NCBI RefSeq assembly: GCF_003935375.1
Contig: NZ_RHQM01000006.1
Coordinates: 124,001 to 188,000, forward strand
Reading direction: 5' to 3'
DNA from: Stutzerimonas xanthomarina
GTDB taxonomy: Bacteria; Pseudomonadota; Gammaproteobacteria; Pseudomonadales; Pseudomonadaceae
Length of the DNA: 64,000 nucleotides
Under the pieces are notes generated by a model, which saw nothing but the letters and a program-made list of their open reading frames with translations, had not been told where the DNA came from and did no database searches. This document shows, piece by piece, positions 9,522-18,268 of this stretch. The position numbers and the translations under genes were made by a program. Every line of letters begins with the position of its first letter. Within the stretch, counting starts at the first letter, position 1.

Positions 9522-9810
9522 GACCGTGGCCGCTTCGGGCCGCACGGAAGCGGACCGAGCCTGCCGTTTACGCAAGGCACCGGAGTGTGCCTGCGCGTAC
9601 AGCGCCGATTTCATCTATATAGATAGGGGCGCATCGGCGGGCAGCGAAACGTGACCGATTGGTCACACCGCTCAACGCCGCATCGCGCTTGGCGCATGCC
9701 GCATCGCATGCTAGGTTTGCGCCTCGCCAGGACGGCGAGCAGTTCGCGCGGAGCGCACCATCAGATATCTAGACCATGGCGGCCTTCGCCGGTCTGTAAG
9801 AGGACCCCTC
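9522..9810 (+). promoter_or_regulatory. Intergenic region with two palindromes upstream of the amino-acid ABC operon
   Basis: There is no credible gene here. Two perfect inverted repeats stand out: ATCTATATAGAT at 9613-9624, and GTGACC-GATT-GGTCAC at 9651-9666. Both lie upstream of the ATPase gene starting at 9811 and could be regulator-binding sites. I cannot name the regulator, and no clear -35/-10 pair was identified. Confidence 0.35.
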
Positions 9811-10584
<774 letters not shown>

Positions 10585-10598
10585 TGGAGCAACACCGC

Positions 10599-11354
10599 AT
10601 GAAGAGCTATAAGAAGATCCTGCTGACCGCTGCTGCATCGTTGATCATCGGCACCCAGGCATTCGCCGCGGAAAAACTACGGATTGGTACCGAAGGCGCC
10701 TACCCGCCCTTCAACCTGATCGATGCCAGCGGCAAGGTGGTCGGTTTCGACCTCGACATCGCCCACGCCCTCTGCGCCAAGATGCAAACCGAATGCGAAG
10801 TGGTCACCTCGGACTGGGACGGCATCATCCCGGCGCTGAATGCCGGCAAGTTCGACTTCCTCGCCGCCTCGATGTCGGTGACCGAAGAGCGCAAGAACGC
10901 AGTGGACTTCACCGACCACTACTACACCAACAAGCTGCAGTTCGTGGCACCCAAGTCCACCGACTTCAAGACCGACAAGGGCTACCTGGACGGTAAGGTG
11001 ATCGGCGCCCAGCGCGCGACCATTGCCGGCACCTGGCTGGAAGACAACCTGGACGGCGTGGTCGACATCAAGCTCTACGACACCCAGGAAAACGCCTACC
11101 TGGACCTGGCCTCCGGCCGCGTCGACGGCATCCTGGCCGACACCTTCGTGCAGTGGGAATGGCTCAAGAGCGATGCTGGCAAGGGCTTCGAGTTCAAGGG
11201 CGAGCCGGTATTCGATGACGACAAGATCGCCATCGCCGTGCGCAAGGGCAACGACGAGCTGCGTGAGAAGCTGAACAAGGCGCTGGCCGAGATCATCGCT
11301 GACGGCACCTACAAGCAGATCAACGACAAGTACTTCCCGTTCAGCATTTACTGA
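10599..11354 (+). CDS. Periplasmic amino-acid-binding protein of the ABC importer
   Basis: This family-3 binding protein of about 251 residues has a signal peptide cleaved after 'GTQAFA'. The mature start 'EKLRIGTEGAYPPFN' is typical of lysine/arginine/ornithine and histidine receptors. Ligand-site features of that group are visible: 'DWDGIIPALNAGKFD', 'SMSVTEERKNAVDFT' (Arg and Ser contact the substrate backbone) and 'GRVDGILADTF'. I choose the ATG at 10599 because GGAG lies 9 bases upstream. It lies between the ATPase and the permeases, and a strong hairpin follows it. Confidence 0.92.
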   Translation: MKSYKKILLTAAASLIIGTQAFAAEKLRIGTEGAYPPFNLIDASGKVVGFDLDIAHALCAKMQTECEVVTSDWDGIIPALNAGKFDFLAASMSVTEERKNAVDFTDHYYTNKLQFVAPKSTDFKTDKGYLDGKVIGAQRATIAGTWLEDNLDGVVDIKLYDTQENAYLDLASGRVDGILADTFVQWEWLKSDAGKGFEFKGEPVFDDDKIAIAVRKGNDELREKLNKALAEIIADGTYKQINDKYFPFSIY

Positions 11355-11364
11355 TCCAACCGAG

Positions 11365-11404
11365 CCGAAGCCCGGTCGCCTGAAACTGGCCGACCGGGCT
11401 TCGG
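11365..11404 (+). terminator. Intra-operon hairpin between binding protein and permease genes
   Basis: A perfect 14-bp stem (CCGAAGCCCGGTCG paired with CGACCGGGCTTCGG) with a 12-base loop lies just after the binding-protein stop. It is followed only by 'tgtttg', so termination is probably partial. Such elements commonly let the periplasmic receptor be made in excess over the permeases, by attenuation or by protecting the 3' end of the upstream mRNA. Confidence 0.8.
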
Positions 11405-11417
11405 TGTTTGAGCTTCT

Positions 11418-12113
11418 ATGATTCCTGACCTTCACGGATTCGGTCCGGCGCTTATCGCCGGCACCTGGATGACCATTCAACTGGCCCTCGCCTCCCTGGC
11501 GCTGGGGCTGGTGCTCGGTCTGCTCGGCGCTCTCGCCAAGACCTCGCCCTACAGCGCGCTGCGCTGGCTCGGCGGCACCTACTCGACCATCGTGCGCGGC
11601 GTACCCGAACTGCTCTGGGTGTTGCTGATCTATTTCGGCACCATCAGCATGATTCGCGGTATCGGCGAGCTGTTCGGCATCGAGAACCTGGCCCTCAGCC
11701 CGTTCGCCGCCGGCACCATCGCCCTTGGTCTGTGCTTCGGCGCCTACGCCACCGAAGTCTTCCGCGGGGCGCTGCTGGCCATTCCCAAGGGACACCGTGA
11801 GGCTGGCCTGGCCCTGGGGCTGGGCAAACGGCGGATCTTCACGCGGCTGATCCTGCCGCAGATGTGGCGCCTGGCGCTGCCGGGTCTGGGCAATCTGTTC
11901 ATGATCCTGATGAAGGACACGGCACTGGTATCCGTCATCGGCCTGGAAGAGATCATGCGCCGCTCGCAGATCGCCGTGACCGCCAGCAAGGAGCCTTTCA
12001 CCTTCTTCCTGGTCGCCGCCTTCATCTACCTTTGCCTGACCATCGTCGCCATGATCGGCATGCATTTTCTTGAAAAACGTGCCGGCCGCGGCTTCGTGCG
12101 GAGCGCAGCATGA
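11418..12113 (+). CDS. Amino-acid ABC transporter permease (HisQ type)
   Basis: This permease of 231 residues is predicted to have about five membrane segments. The MetI-like domain carries the ATPase-docking EAA loop around 'GHREAGLALGLGKRRIF', and 'GTYSTIVRGVPELLWVLLIYFG' (written in part) is typical of the HisMQ family. It overlaps the next permease gene by four bases (ATGA), so the two are translationally coupled and presumably form a heterodimer. Confidence 0.92.
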   Translation: MIPDLHGFGPALIAGTWMTIQLALASLALGLVLGLLGALAKTSPYSALRWLGGTYSTIVRGVPELLWVLLIYFGTISMIRGIGELFGIENLALSPFAAGTIALGLCFGAYATEVFRGALLAIPKGHREAGLALGLGKRRIFTRLILPQMWRLALPGLGNLFMILMKDTALVSVIGLEEIMRRSQIAVTASKEPFTFFLVAAFIYLCLTIVAMIGMHFLEKRAGRGFVRSAA

Positions 12114-12799
12114 CCTGGGAAATCTTCATCAAGTGGCTACCGAGCTTCATCGAAGGCGCCTGGCTGACCCTGCAACTGGTCGGTGTTTCGGTCGTCGCCG
12201 GACTGATCCTCGCCATGCCGCTGGGCATCGCCCGCTCCTCCCGCCTGCTGGCCATACGCGCGCTGCCCTATGGCTACATCTTCTTCTTCCGCGGCACCCC
12301 GCTGCTGGTGCAACTGTTCCTGGTCTACTACGGCATGGCGCAGTTCGAGGTGGTGCGCCAAAGCGCGCTCTGGCCGTTTCTGCGTGACCCGTACTGGTGC
12401 GCGATCATCACCATGACGCTGCACACCGCCGCCTATATCGCCGAGATCATCCGTGGTGCGATCCAGAACGTGCCGCCGGGTGAAGTCGAAGCCGCACGGG
12501 CGCTGGGCATGTCACGGGCGCAGGCGCTGCTGCACATCATCCTGCCACGCGCCACGCGTATCGGCCTGCCGGCCTACAGCAACGAAGTGATCCTGATGCT
12601 CAAGGCCAGCGCCCTGGCCAGCACCATCACGCTGCTGGAACTGACCGGCATGGCGCGCAAGATCGCCGCCCGCACCTACCTGCACGAGGAAATGTTCCTC
12701 ACCGCCGGCCTGATCTATCTGCTGATCGCCTTCGTGCTGATGCAGGGCTTCAAACTGCTGGAGCGCTGGCTGCGGGTCGACGCCTGCCAGGGACGCTGA
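12110..12799 (+). CDS. Amino-acid ABC transporter permease (HisM type)
   Basis: This is the second permease, with 229 residues and a MetI-like membrane domain. Landmarks are 'FFFRGTPLLVQLFLVYYG', typical of HisM, and the EAA loop 'PPGEVEAARALGMSRAQAL'. Its start overlaps the preceding gene's stop. It is the last gene of the importer and is followed by a strong hairpin at 12806-12833. Confidence 0.92.
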   Translation: MTWEIFIKWLPSFIEGAWLTLQLVGVSVVAGLILAMPLGIARSSRLLAIRALPYGYIFFFRGTPLLVQLFLVYYGMAQFEVVRQSALWPFLRDPYWCAIITMTLHTAAYIAEIIRGAIQNVPPGEVEAARALGMSRAQALLHIILPRATRIGLPAYSNEVILMLKASALASTITLLELTGMARKIAARTYLHEEMFLTAGLIYLLIAFVLMQGFKLLERWLRVDACQGR

Positions 12800-12805
12800 T
12801 TCCCG

Positions 12806-12833
12806 CACTGCCTCCTTGCGCAAGGAGGCAGTG
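12806..12833 (+). terminator. Terminator hairpin after the amino-acid importer operon
   Basis: This is a perfect 12-bp stem, CACTGCCTCCTT paired with AAGGAGGCAGTG, around a GCGC loop. It is followed by 'accctttct', a weak T-rich tail. Its position just after the last permease supports transcription termination. Confidence 0.75.
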
Positions 12834-12899
12834 ACCCTTTCTGAATCCCGCCTTCACTCTGCGGTCAGACGCAGATCCCGAACCCTTACGAGATTCCCC

Positions 12900-13802
12900 A
12901 TGCCTGTCGATATCCAACGCATCGAAATGAACCAGCTCGCCTGCTGGCGAGTACGCCGCGGTGAGGACGAACTGCTGATCGCCGAACAGGGCGCGCAGAT
13001 CCTCAGCTATCGCCAGGGCGATGCGCCGCCGATCATCTGGCTCAGCGAGGAGGCCGCCTTCGAACAGGGCCAATCGGTACGCGGAGGCGTACCCGTGAGT
13101 TGGCCGTGGTTCGGCGATCTGGCGCGCAACCCACAAGAGGTCCAGGCGAGCTACCACGGCGAGCAACCCGCGCCCTTCCACGGCTTGGTGCGCGCCCTGC
13201 CCTGGCAATTGCGGAAGCAGCACGGCGAAGGCGATACGGCGACTCTCGAGTTCCACTGCCCGCAGGCGCTCGACGCACTGCCGGGCTGGCCGCACCGGGT
13301 CGAACTGACACTGCAGATCCGCCTGGCCGACGAACTGGAGCTCAGCCTCAGCAGCCGCAACGTCGGCACGGAGGCAGTCACGATCAGCCAGGCCCTGCAC
13401 AGCTACTTCGCCGTCAGCGACATCCATCAGGTTCGCGTCGAAGGCCTGGCCGGCTGCCCCTACATCGATACGCTGCTGGATTGGCAGCAGCGCCAGCAGC
13501 AGAACGGAGACCTGGCGTTCAACGGCGAAACCGACCGCATCTACTTGCAGCTCCCGACGACCCTGAAGCTCATCGACCCGGCATGGAAACGCAGCATCCA
13601 GCTGACCACCCGAGGCTCGCGATCAGCGGTGCTGTGGAACCCCTGGATCGACAAGGCCAAGCGCCTGTCCAGCTTCGCCGACGACGCCTGGCAGCGCATG
13701 GCCTGCATCGAGACAGCCAACGTGCTGGACGACGCCGTGGTCTTGCAGCCGGGCCAGCAGCACCTGTTGGGCGTATCCGTCACCGCAATCCCCGCGCGCT
13801 GA
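12900..13802 (+). CDS. D-hexose-6-phosphate mutarotase (YeaD-like)
   Basis: The product of about 300 residues belongs to the aldose 1-epimerase superfamily, hexose-6-phosphate mutarotase branch, which interconverts alpha and beta anomers of glucose 6-phosphate. Typical stretches are 'GGVPVSWPWFGD' near residue 60, 'PFHGLVRALPWQL' near 95 and 'LHSYFAVSDIHQV' near 165, with the galactose-mutarotase-like beta-sandwich running through. The ATG at 12900 gives the usual family length; an earlier in-frame start at 12816 falls inside the terminator hairpin and is rejected. It is transcribed separately from the amino-acid importer. Confidence 0.88.
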   Translation: MPVDIQRIEMNQLACWRVRRGEDELLIAEQGAQILSYRQGDAPPIIWLSEEAAFEQGQSVRGGVPVSWPWFGDLARNPQEVQASYHGEQPAPFHGLVRALPWQLRKQHGEGDTATLEFHCPQALDALPGWPHRVELTLQIRLADELELSLSSRNVGTEAVTISQALHSYFAVSDIHQVRVEGLAGCPYIDTLLDWQQRQQQNGDLAFNGETDRIYLQLPTTLKLIDPAWKRSIQLTTRGSRSAVLWNPWIDKAKRLSSFADDAWQRMACIETANVLDDAVVLQPGQQHLLGVSVTAIPAR

Positions 13803-13982
13803 ATAGTCGCTTAGTCATGCAGTACCAGCTGTCTAGGAGCTGACTCCGCGAACGGATGTGCGGGGTAACCGTTCGGCAGCCAAACGCTGGCGGCCGATGA
13901 ACGGACGAGGATTAAGCCCGCCGAAGTGACAAAATGACATCACAGCTGCGCCTGCAGCCTTTCGATGATCAGAGTCACTCAC

Positions 13983-14189
13983 ATGCCCGCCAATCGCCGC
14001 TATTCCATCATTCTCGAACACTCCGGGCAGGTCCTGCTGGAGCAGGCCTCGCTTGAGCAGGTCGAGGCGTTCTGGGATGTCAATGACGAAACCTATTTCG
14101 GCTTGCGTATCGAGGACGCCCAGAGCGAACACGCACGCGTGTACGTCACGGACGAGATTCCGGAAGACGAAGAACTCGCCCTGCCCTGA
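13983..14189 (+). CDS. Small conserved-looking protein of unknown function
   Basis: I do not recognise a named family. The product is about 68 residues, acidic at the C-terminus ('DEIPEDEELALP'), with no signal peptide, membrane segment or cysteines. The start at 13983 gives 'MPANRRYSIILEH'; an in-frame ATG at 13965 would add six residues. It precedes mdcR in the same direction by 80 bases. The regular GC-rich third-position use supports it being real. Confidence 0.5.
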   Translation: MPANRRYSIILEHSGQVLLEQASLEQVEAFWDVNDETYFGLRIEDAQSEHARVYVTDEIPEDEELALP

Positions 14190-14269
14190 TCGCCTGCACT
14201 GCTCCGCTTTCGCGCCCCGCCTGAGTACGAGTTCGGCATAATCGTCTGCCCGACCGCGGAGCAACGGCC

Positions 14270-15187
14270 ATGCAGATCGACGAAGAACTGACCCTGAAGA
14301 AGCTGGAAGTGTTTCTGGCCTTCATGCGCAGCGGCAATCTGGGCAAGGCCGCGGTGGAGCTGAACACCAGCAACGTCAGCGTGCACCGCGCCATTCACTC
14401 CCTGGAAAGCGCTCTGCGCTGCCCGCTGTTCAAGCACGAGGGGCGCAACCTGATCCCGCTGGAAAGCGCCTATGTGCTGGAAGAGCGCGCCCAGCAGCTG
14501 ATCAAGGACGTGCTCGAGACGGTGCGCCAGACCCGCGAGGCCGCCGGCTTCTCGGCCGAGCGCTTCAAGCTCGGCGCGCTGTATTCGCTGACGGTGAAGA
14601 CCGTGCCGCAGCTGATCATGGGCCTGAAGCTGCGCCGCAGCGAGCTCAACATCGACCTGATCCTCGGCTCCAACGTCGACCTGCTCTACAAGCTGAAGAA
14701 CATGGAGCTCGACGCCATTCTGGTGTCGCTCAACGAAAGCGTGGCCGATCCGGACTGTGCCCAGGTGCAGCTGTTTTCCGACGACATCTTCCTCGCCGCG
14801 CCGGCCGACTCGCCCTTCGCCAACCAGAGCGAGGTGGACCTCAGCGACCTGCGCGACGCCACTTTCATCACGCTGTCCCAGGGTTTCGCCACCCATCAGG
14901 ACGGCAACCGGGTGTTCCAGCTAGCGGGTTTCGAGCCGAAGGTGGCGATGCAGGTAAACGATATCTTCACCCTGCTGAGCATGGTCAATTCGGGCGTGGG
15001 CTACGCGCTGCTGCCGGGGCGCGTGGGCATGGTCTACGAATCGCAGGTGCGGCTGATCCCGCTGCAGGCGCGTTATCACCTGCAGCAGCATATCGGCGTG
15101 GTATTCCTCAAGGCCAAGGAGCGCGACCCCAACCTGCTGGCGCTGCTCGCCGAATGCCGGATGTACAGCCTGAAACACCCGAGCTGA
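14270..15187 (+). CDS. mdcR: LysR-family regulator of malonate utilisation
   Basis: This protein of 305 residues has an N-terminal winged helix-turn-helix (residues ~8-65, 'LEVFLAFMRSGNLGKAA') and a LysR substrate-binding domain from about 95. Its position at the end of the mdc/mad gene set, and the match of its sequence to MdcR-type proteins, identify it as the malonate-responsive activator. GGAG lies 9 bases before the ATG. Here it runs convergent to the dadA-like gene and is separated from the transport genes by that gene. A possible target is the inverted repeat upstream of mdcA at 24449-24467. Confidence 0.85.
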   Translation: MQIDEELTLKKLEVFLAFMRSGNLGKAAVELNTSNVSVHRAIHSLESALRCPLFKHEGRNLIPLESAYVLEERAQQLIKDVLETVRQTREAAGFSAERFKLGALYSLTVKTVPQLIMGLKLRRSELNIDLILGSNVDLLYKLKNMELDAILVSLNESVADPDCAQVQLFSDDIFLAAPADSPFANQSEVDLSDLRDATFITLSQGFATHQDGNRVFQLAGFEPKVAMQVNDIFTLLSMVNSGVGYALLPGRVGMVYESQVRLIPLQARYHLQQHIGVVFLKAKERDPNLLALLAECRMYSLKHPS

Positions 15188-15244
15188 AGCAGCGTCCGCA
15201 TGCGGCCGAGCGGGACGGGAAGATGATTAGATGGCGCCGCAGTG

Positions 15245-15270
15245 GTGGAAGAGGCTTCGCCGTCTTCCAC
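15245..15270. repeat. Dispersed hairpin repeat (GTGGAAGA...TCTTCCAC type)
   Basis: An 8-bp stem GTGGAAGA/TCTTCCAC around a ~10-base loop, followed by 'CCTACGG', lies between the convergent mdcR and dadA-like genes. It belongs to the same family as the hairpins at 36294-36319, 36363-36388 and 49148-49171. Its position would let it act as a bidirectional terminator. Confidence 0.6.
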
Positions 15271-15286
15271 CCTACGGCCGACTGCG

Positions 15287-16546
15287 TTATGCGACAGCTG
15301 TCTGCCCGGACGCGACCGGAGTCGGGCGGCCCAGACTTTGCGCCACGACGTCACCGACCATGTCCGCGGTGATCGCGCTCAGCGTCCAGCCCAGGTGCCC
15401 GTGGCCGGTGTTGTAGAACACGCAGGGCGAACTGCCACGGCCGACCTTGGGCATCATGTTCGGCATCATCGGCCGCAGGCCGGCCCAGGGCACTACGCTG
15501 CGGGTGTTGACGCCGGGGAAGCACTGGTTGACCCAGTCCACCAGCGGTCGGATGCGATCGGCACGGATGTCGCGGTTGTAGCCGTTGAACTCGGCGGTGC
15601 CGGCGACGCGGAAGCGGTCGTCGCCGAGGCGGCTGCTGACCAGCTTGGTTTCGTCGTCGAGCAGGCTGACGATGGGTGCCGAGGCGCGGCTGACTTCGTC
15701 GGTCAGGTTGACGGTGATCGAGTAGCCCTTGACCGGATAGATGTTCACCCGGTCGCCGAGTTGTGCGGCCAGCCCGCGGCTGGCGGTGCCGGCGCAGATC
15801 ACCAGGCCGTCGAAATCCAGCCGCTCGCCACCGGCAACGCCGCCCAGCGTCACGGTCGCGCGCTTGCCGTCAGTGGCCACCGCCTGCACGTCCTCGCCAT
15901 ACAAACAACGCACCCCGAGCCGCTCGATCGCCGTGGCCAGGCCATGGGTGAACTTGTGGATGTCGCCGGTGGAATCGCACTCGGTGAAGTATCCACCGTA
16001 GTAGGTGCCGGCTAGGGTCGGTTCGATGGCGCGCATCTCTTCCGGCGTCACACTGCGCCGCGGCAGGCCGCCTTCGGCAAGCAGGCGCGAGACCAGCCCG
16101 GCATGCTCGAAACCGGCCTTGTCGCGGTAGATGTGCAGGATGCCCTTCTTCTTCAGGTCGAAGTCGATGCCTTCGGCCTCGGCCCAGGCAAAAAGGTGCT
16201 CGCGCGCGGCGATGGCCAGGCGTGCGGTTTCGATGGTGTTCTGCCGGTAGTTGGGGATCGAGCCGATGAACTCGGCGAACCAGGACAGCTTGTGCCAACT
16301 AGGCTTGGGATTGACCAGCAGCGGCGCATCGCTCTTGAGCATCCACTTGAGGCCCTTGACGATGGTCGACCAGTGGTTCCAGACCTCGGCATTGGAGGCC
16401 GACAGCTGGCCGCCGTTGGCGAACGAGGTTTCCATCGCCGCGTAGCGGTGCTTTTCCAGCAGGGTGACCGAGAAGCCGCGCTTGGCCAGGGCATAGGCGG
16501 TGGTGACGCCGGTGATACCGCCACCGATGACTGCGATTGTTTTCAT
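15287..16546 (-). CDS. FAD-dependent D-amino acid dehydrogenase/glycine oxidase-like protein
   Basis: This DAO-superfamily flavoenzyme of 419 residues resembles DadA. The N-terminus has the FAD-binding 'GGGITG' motif followed by an acidic end of the second strand ('VTLLEKHRYA'). Other family landmarks are 'TSFANGGQLSASNAEVW' near residue 40, 'YPVKGYSIT' and a C-terminal 'NTGHGHLGWTLS' that completes the FAD site. DadA enzymes oxidise D-amino acids to 2-oxo acids and pass electrons to the respiratory chain. A glycine riboswitch lies directly upstream (16604-16784), so glycine or a glycine-derived substrate is likely. The SD CTGGAG (minus strand, 16555-16560) is 8 bases from the ATG. It separates mdcR from madM, an unusual location. 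Confidence 0.85.
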   Translation of the reverse strand: MKTIAVIGGGITGVTTAYALAKRGFSVTLLEKHRYAAMETSFANGGQLSASNAEVWNHWSTIVKGLKWMLKSDAPLLVNPKPSWHKLSWFAEFIGSIPNYRQNTIETARLAIAAREHLFAWAEAEGIDFDLKKKGILHIYRDKAGFEHAGLVSRLLAEGGLPRRSVTPEEMRAIEPTLAGTYYGGYFTECDSTGDIHKFTHGLATAIERLGVRCLYGEDVQAVATDGKRATVTLGGVAGGERLDFDGLVICAGTASRGLAAQLGDRVNIYPVKGYSITVNLTDEVSRASAPIVSLLDDETKLVSSRLGDDRFRVAGTAEFNGYNRDIRADRIRPLVDWVNQCFPGVNTRSVVPWAGLRPMMPNMMPKVGRGSSPCVFYNTGHGHLGWTLSAITADMVGDVVAQSLGRPTPVASGQTAVA

Positions 16547-16603
16547 TGTTGTCGCTCCAGAACGTCAGAGGGTCATAGCCCGTGCGCCCAACGCGCGGCG
16601 GGC

Positions 16604-16784
16604 GCCCCCTCTGTTCTGGACCTGAGAGATTCACGAGCGCGTGACGGCTCGCTTGCTCCTTCGGTGCGCCCGGCGACGAAAACCGGGCGGCTCTTCAGAG
16701 TGTCAGCAGTGATAGCGGTCCTTTTGCCTGAGAGTTTCCGGGGCGGTTGCTCCTTCGGCGCTGCCATGCGGCAGTCTCTCCCGC
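16604..16784 (-). promoter_or_regulatory. Tandem glycine riboswitch
   Basis: Read on the minus strand, two glycine-aptamer units occur in a row. The first runs from 16784 to about 16707, with 'GGGAGAGACTGCC', 'GCCGAAGGAGCAA' and 'AAACTCTCAGGCAAAAGGAC', the hallmark strings of this class. The second runs from about 16703 to 16606, with 'CTCTGAAGAGCC', 'CACCGAAGGAGCAAGC' and 'AATCTCTCAGGTCCAG'. It lies 57 bases before the dadA-like gene. The 3' end (16607-16619) can pair with 16557-16572, which covers part of the SD of that gene. This suggests control of translation. Confidence 0.95.
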
Positions 16785-16981
16785 AATCACATCGATTCGC
16801 GTCAGCGCCGCTTGCGGCATTCTGTCGCGATTCGATGCCTACCCTGCCAGAAAATGCGAGCGCTGTAACCCCCACGTTCAGATGACGTGGACGGGAGAAT
16901 CGAGGCATCCATGGAACGCGCTGCGGAACCGCGCTCGCCTGGAGCGACAGGACCGAGCCCGGCCGCTCACCGGCGCAGCGG
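16785..16981. other. Short gene-free stretch between madM and the riboswitch
   Basis: It lies between the 3' end of madM (stop near 16982) and the riboswitch. The promoter that drives the riboswitch-dadA transcript must lie here, reading leftward, but I could not pick a convincing -35/-10 pair. No gene was seen. Confidence 0.4.
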
Positions 16982-17746
16982 TTAGCCCAACAATCCGCGC
17001 ATGACGAAGAACAGCAGCGATGGCCCGAGCAGGCAGCCCAGCGCGGTGTAGAACGCCGCAGTCAGGCAGCCGTAAGGCACCAGGCGGGCATCGGTGGCCG
17101 CCAGGCCGCCGGCCACACCGCTGGAGGTGCCGATCAGGCCGCCGAAGATCACCGCGGCACGGGGGTTGTTCAGGCCGATCATCGGCGCCACGAACGGCGT
17201 CGCGATCATCACCAGAATCGCCTTGACCAGGCCTGCGGCGATCGACAGCGCCATGACTTCGGAGCTGGCGCCAATCGCCGCGCCGGTGACCGGGCCGACG
17301 ATGTAGGTCACAGCGCCCGTGCCGATGGTGGTCAGGCTGACCGCGTCGGTGTAGCCGAACGCCATGGCCACCGCGACACCGGCGATGAAGGAGGAGAACA
17401 CGCCGACGAACAGCGCCAGCACACCCACCAGACCGGCGCGCTTGAGCTCCTCGACGCTGACGCCGAAACCGGTGGCGACGATGGCGAAATCACGCAGCAT
17501 GGCGCCGCCGAGCAGGCCGATGCCGGAGAACAGCGCGATATCCACCAGGCCCTTCTGCCCGCCGGTCACCACGCCGCCGATGTACGACAGCAACAGGCCG
17601 ATGAGGATGGCGACCGCCGAGCCGTGCAGGCGGCCGTTGGTGAGCTTGTCCGACAGCCAGTAGGAGATCCACATGGTCGCGCCGATGATGGCGAAGCCGC
17701 TGATCAGGCCGTAGCCGGAGATCACTTTCATCAGAGATTCGTACAT
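16982..17746 (-). CDS. madM: Malonate transporter subunit MadM
   Basis: The larger of the two MadLM subunits, which import malonate with sodium in Malonomonas and related bacteria, has 254 very hydrophobic residues in about eight to nine membrane segments. Typical parts are the N-terminal 'GYGLISGFAIIGATMWISYW', the loop 'TGGQKGLVDIALFSGIG' and 'ATPFVAPMIGLNNPRAAV'. It follows madL by three bases and ends the malonate operon. Confidence 0.92.
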   Translation of the reverse strand: MYESLMKVISGYGLISGFAIIGATMWISYWLSDKLTNGRLHGSAVAILIGLLLSYIGGVVTGGQKGLVDIALFSGIGLLGGAMLRDFAIVATGFGVSVEELKRAGLVGVLALFVGVFSSFIAGVAVAMAFGYTDAVSLTTIGTGAVTYIVGPVTGAAIGASSEVMALSIAAGLVKAILVMIATPFVAPMIGLNNPRAAVIFGGLIGTSSGVAGGLAATDARLVPYGCLTAAFYTALGCLLGPSLLFFVMRGLLG

Positions 17747-17749
17747 GGA

Positions 17750-18148
17750 TCAACCCCCCGTGGTCAGTGGCTTGGCTTCATCGGCTTCAAGCTTTTTTCG
17801 GCCGATCCGGTCGAGCACCGGCACCAGCGCGAAGGCCACTGCGACAGCCGCCACACCGGCGAGAATGGCCATCGGGCCGCCGCTGAGGGCGCCATAGACG
17901 TTCTGTTGTGCCGCCATCGCGACCACGATCGGGATGTACACGGCACTCCAGAATTTCACCCCCTGTTCGGTCTCCATGTTGAACAGGCCGCGCTTCTTCA
18001 GGTAGCTGCCGAGCAGGATCAGCAGGACCATGGCGATACCCACGCCGCCGACGTTTGCCGGTACGCCCAGCAGCTTGCCCAGCAGCTCGCCGGCGAAAAT
18101 GCCGGTGAGGGTACACAAGGCCAGGAAGGCCACACCAAAGATGATCAT
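17750..18148 (-). CDS. madL: Malonate transporter subunit MadL
   Basis: The small subunit of the malonate carrier has 132 residues and about four membrane segments. Family features are 'GVAFLALCTLTGIFAGELLG' at the start and 'VKFWSAVYIPIVVAMAAQQN' in the middle. AAGGAC lies about 6 bases upstream of the ATG. A potential 25-codon leader frame (18145-18222) ends at its start codon. Confidence 0.92.
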   Translation of the reverse strand: MIIFGVAFLALCTLTGIFAGELLGKLLGVPANVGGVGIAMVLLILLGSYLKKRGLFNMETEQGVKFWSAVYIPIVVAMAAQQNVYGALSGGPMAILAGVAAVAVAFALVPVLDRIGRKKLEADEAKPLTTGG

Positions 18149-18268
18149 TGTTCTTGTCCTTTTTGGTTGCGCCGCCTGCAGAGGGCTTGGCGCGTGTTGT
18201 CGAGGTAGTTGTTTTTATCCATCGATCAGCCGCGAGTAAGGCTTGCTCGCGCTGAATGTGCACGCGGT

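Noticed and set aside
10677..12065. A 462-residue minus-strand frame across the amino-acid ABC importer
   Set aside because: Antisense to the binding protein and permease; low-complexity His/Gly/Asp sequence.
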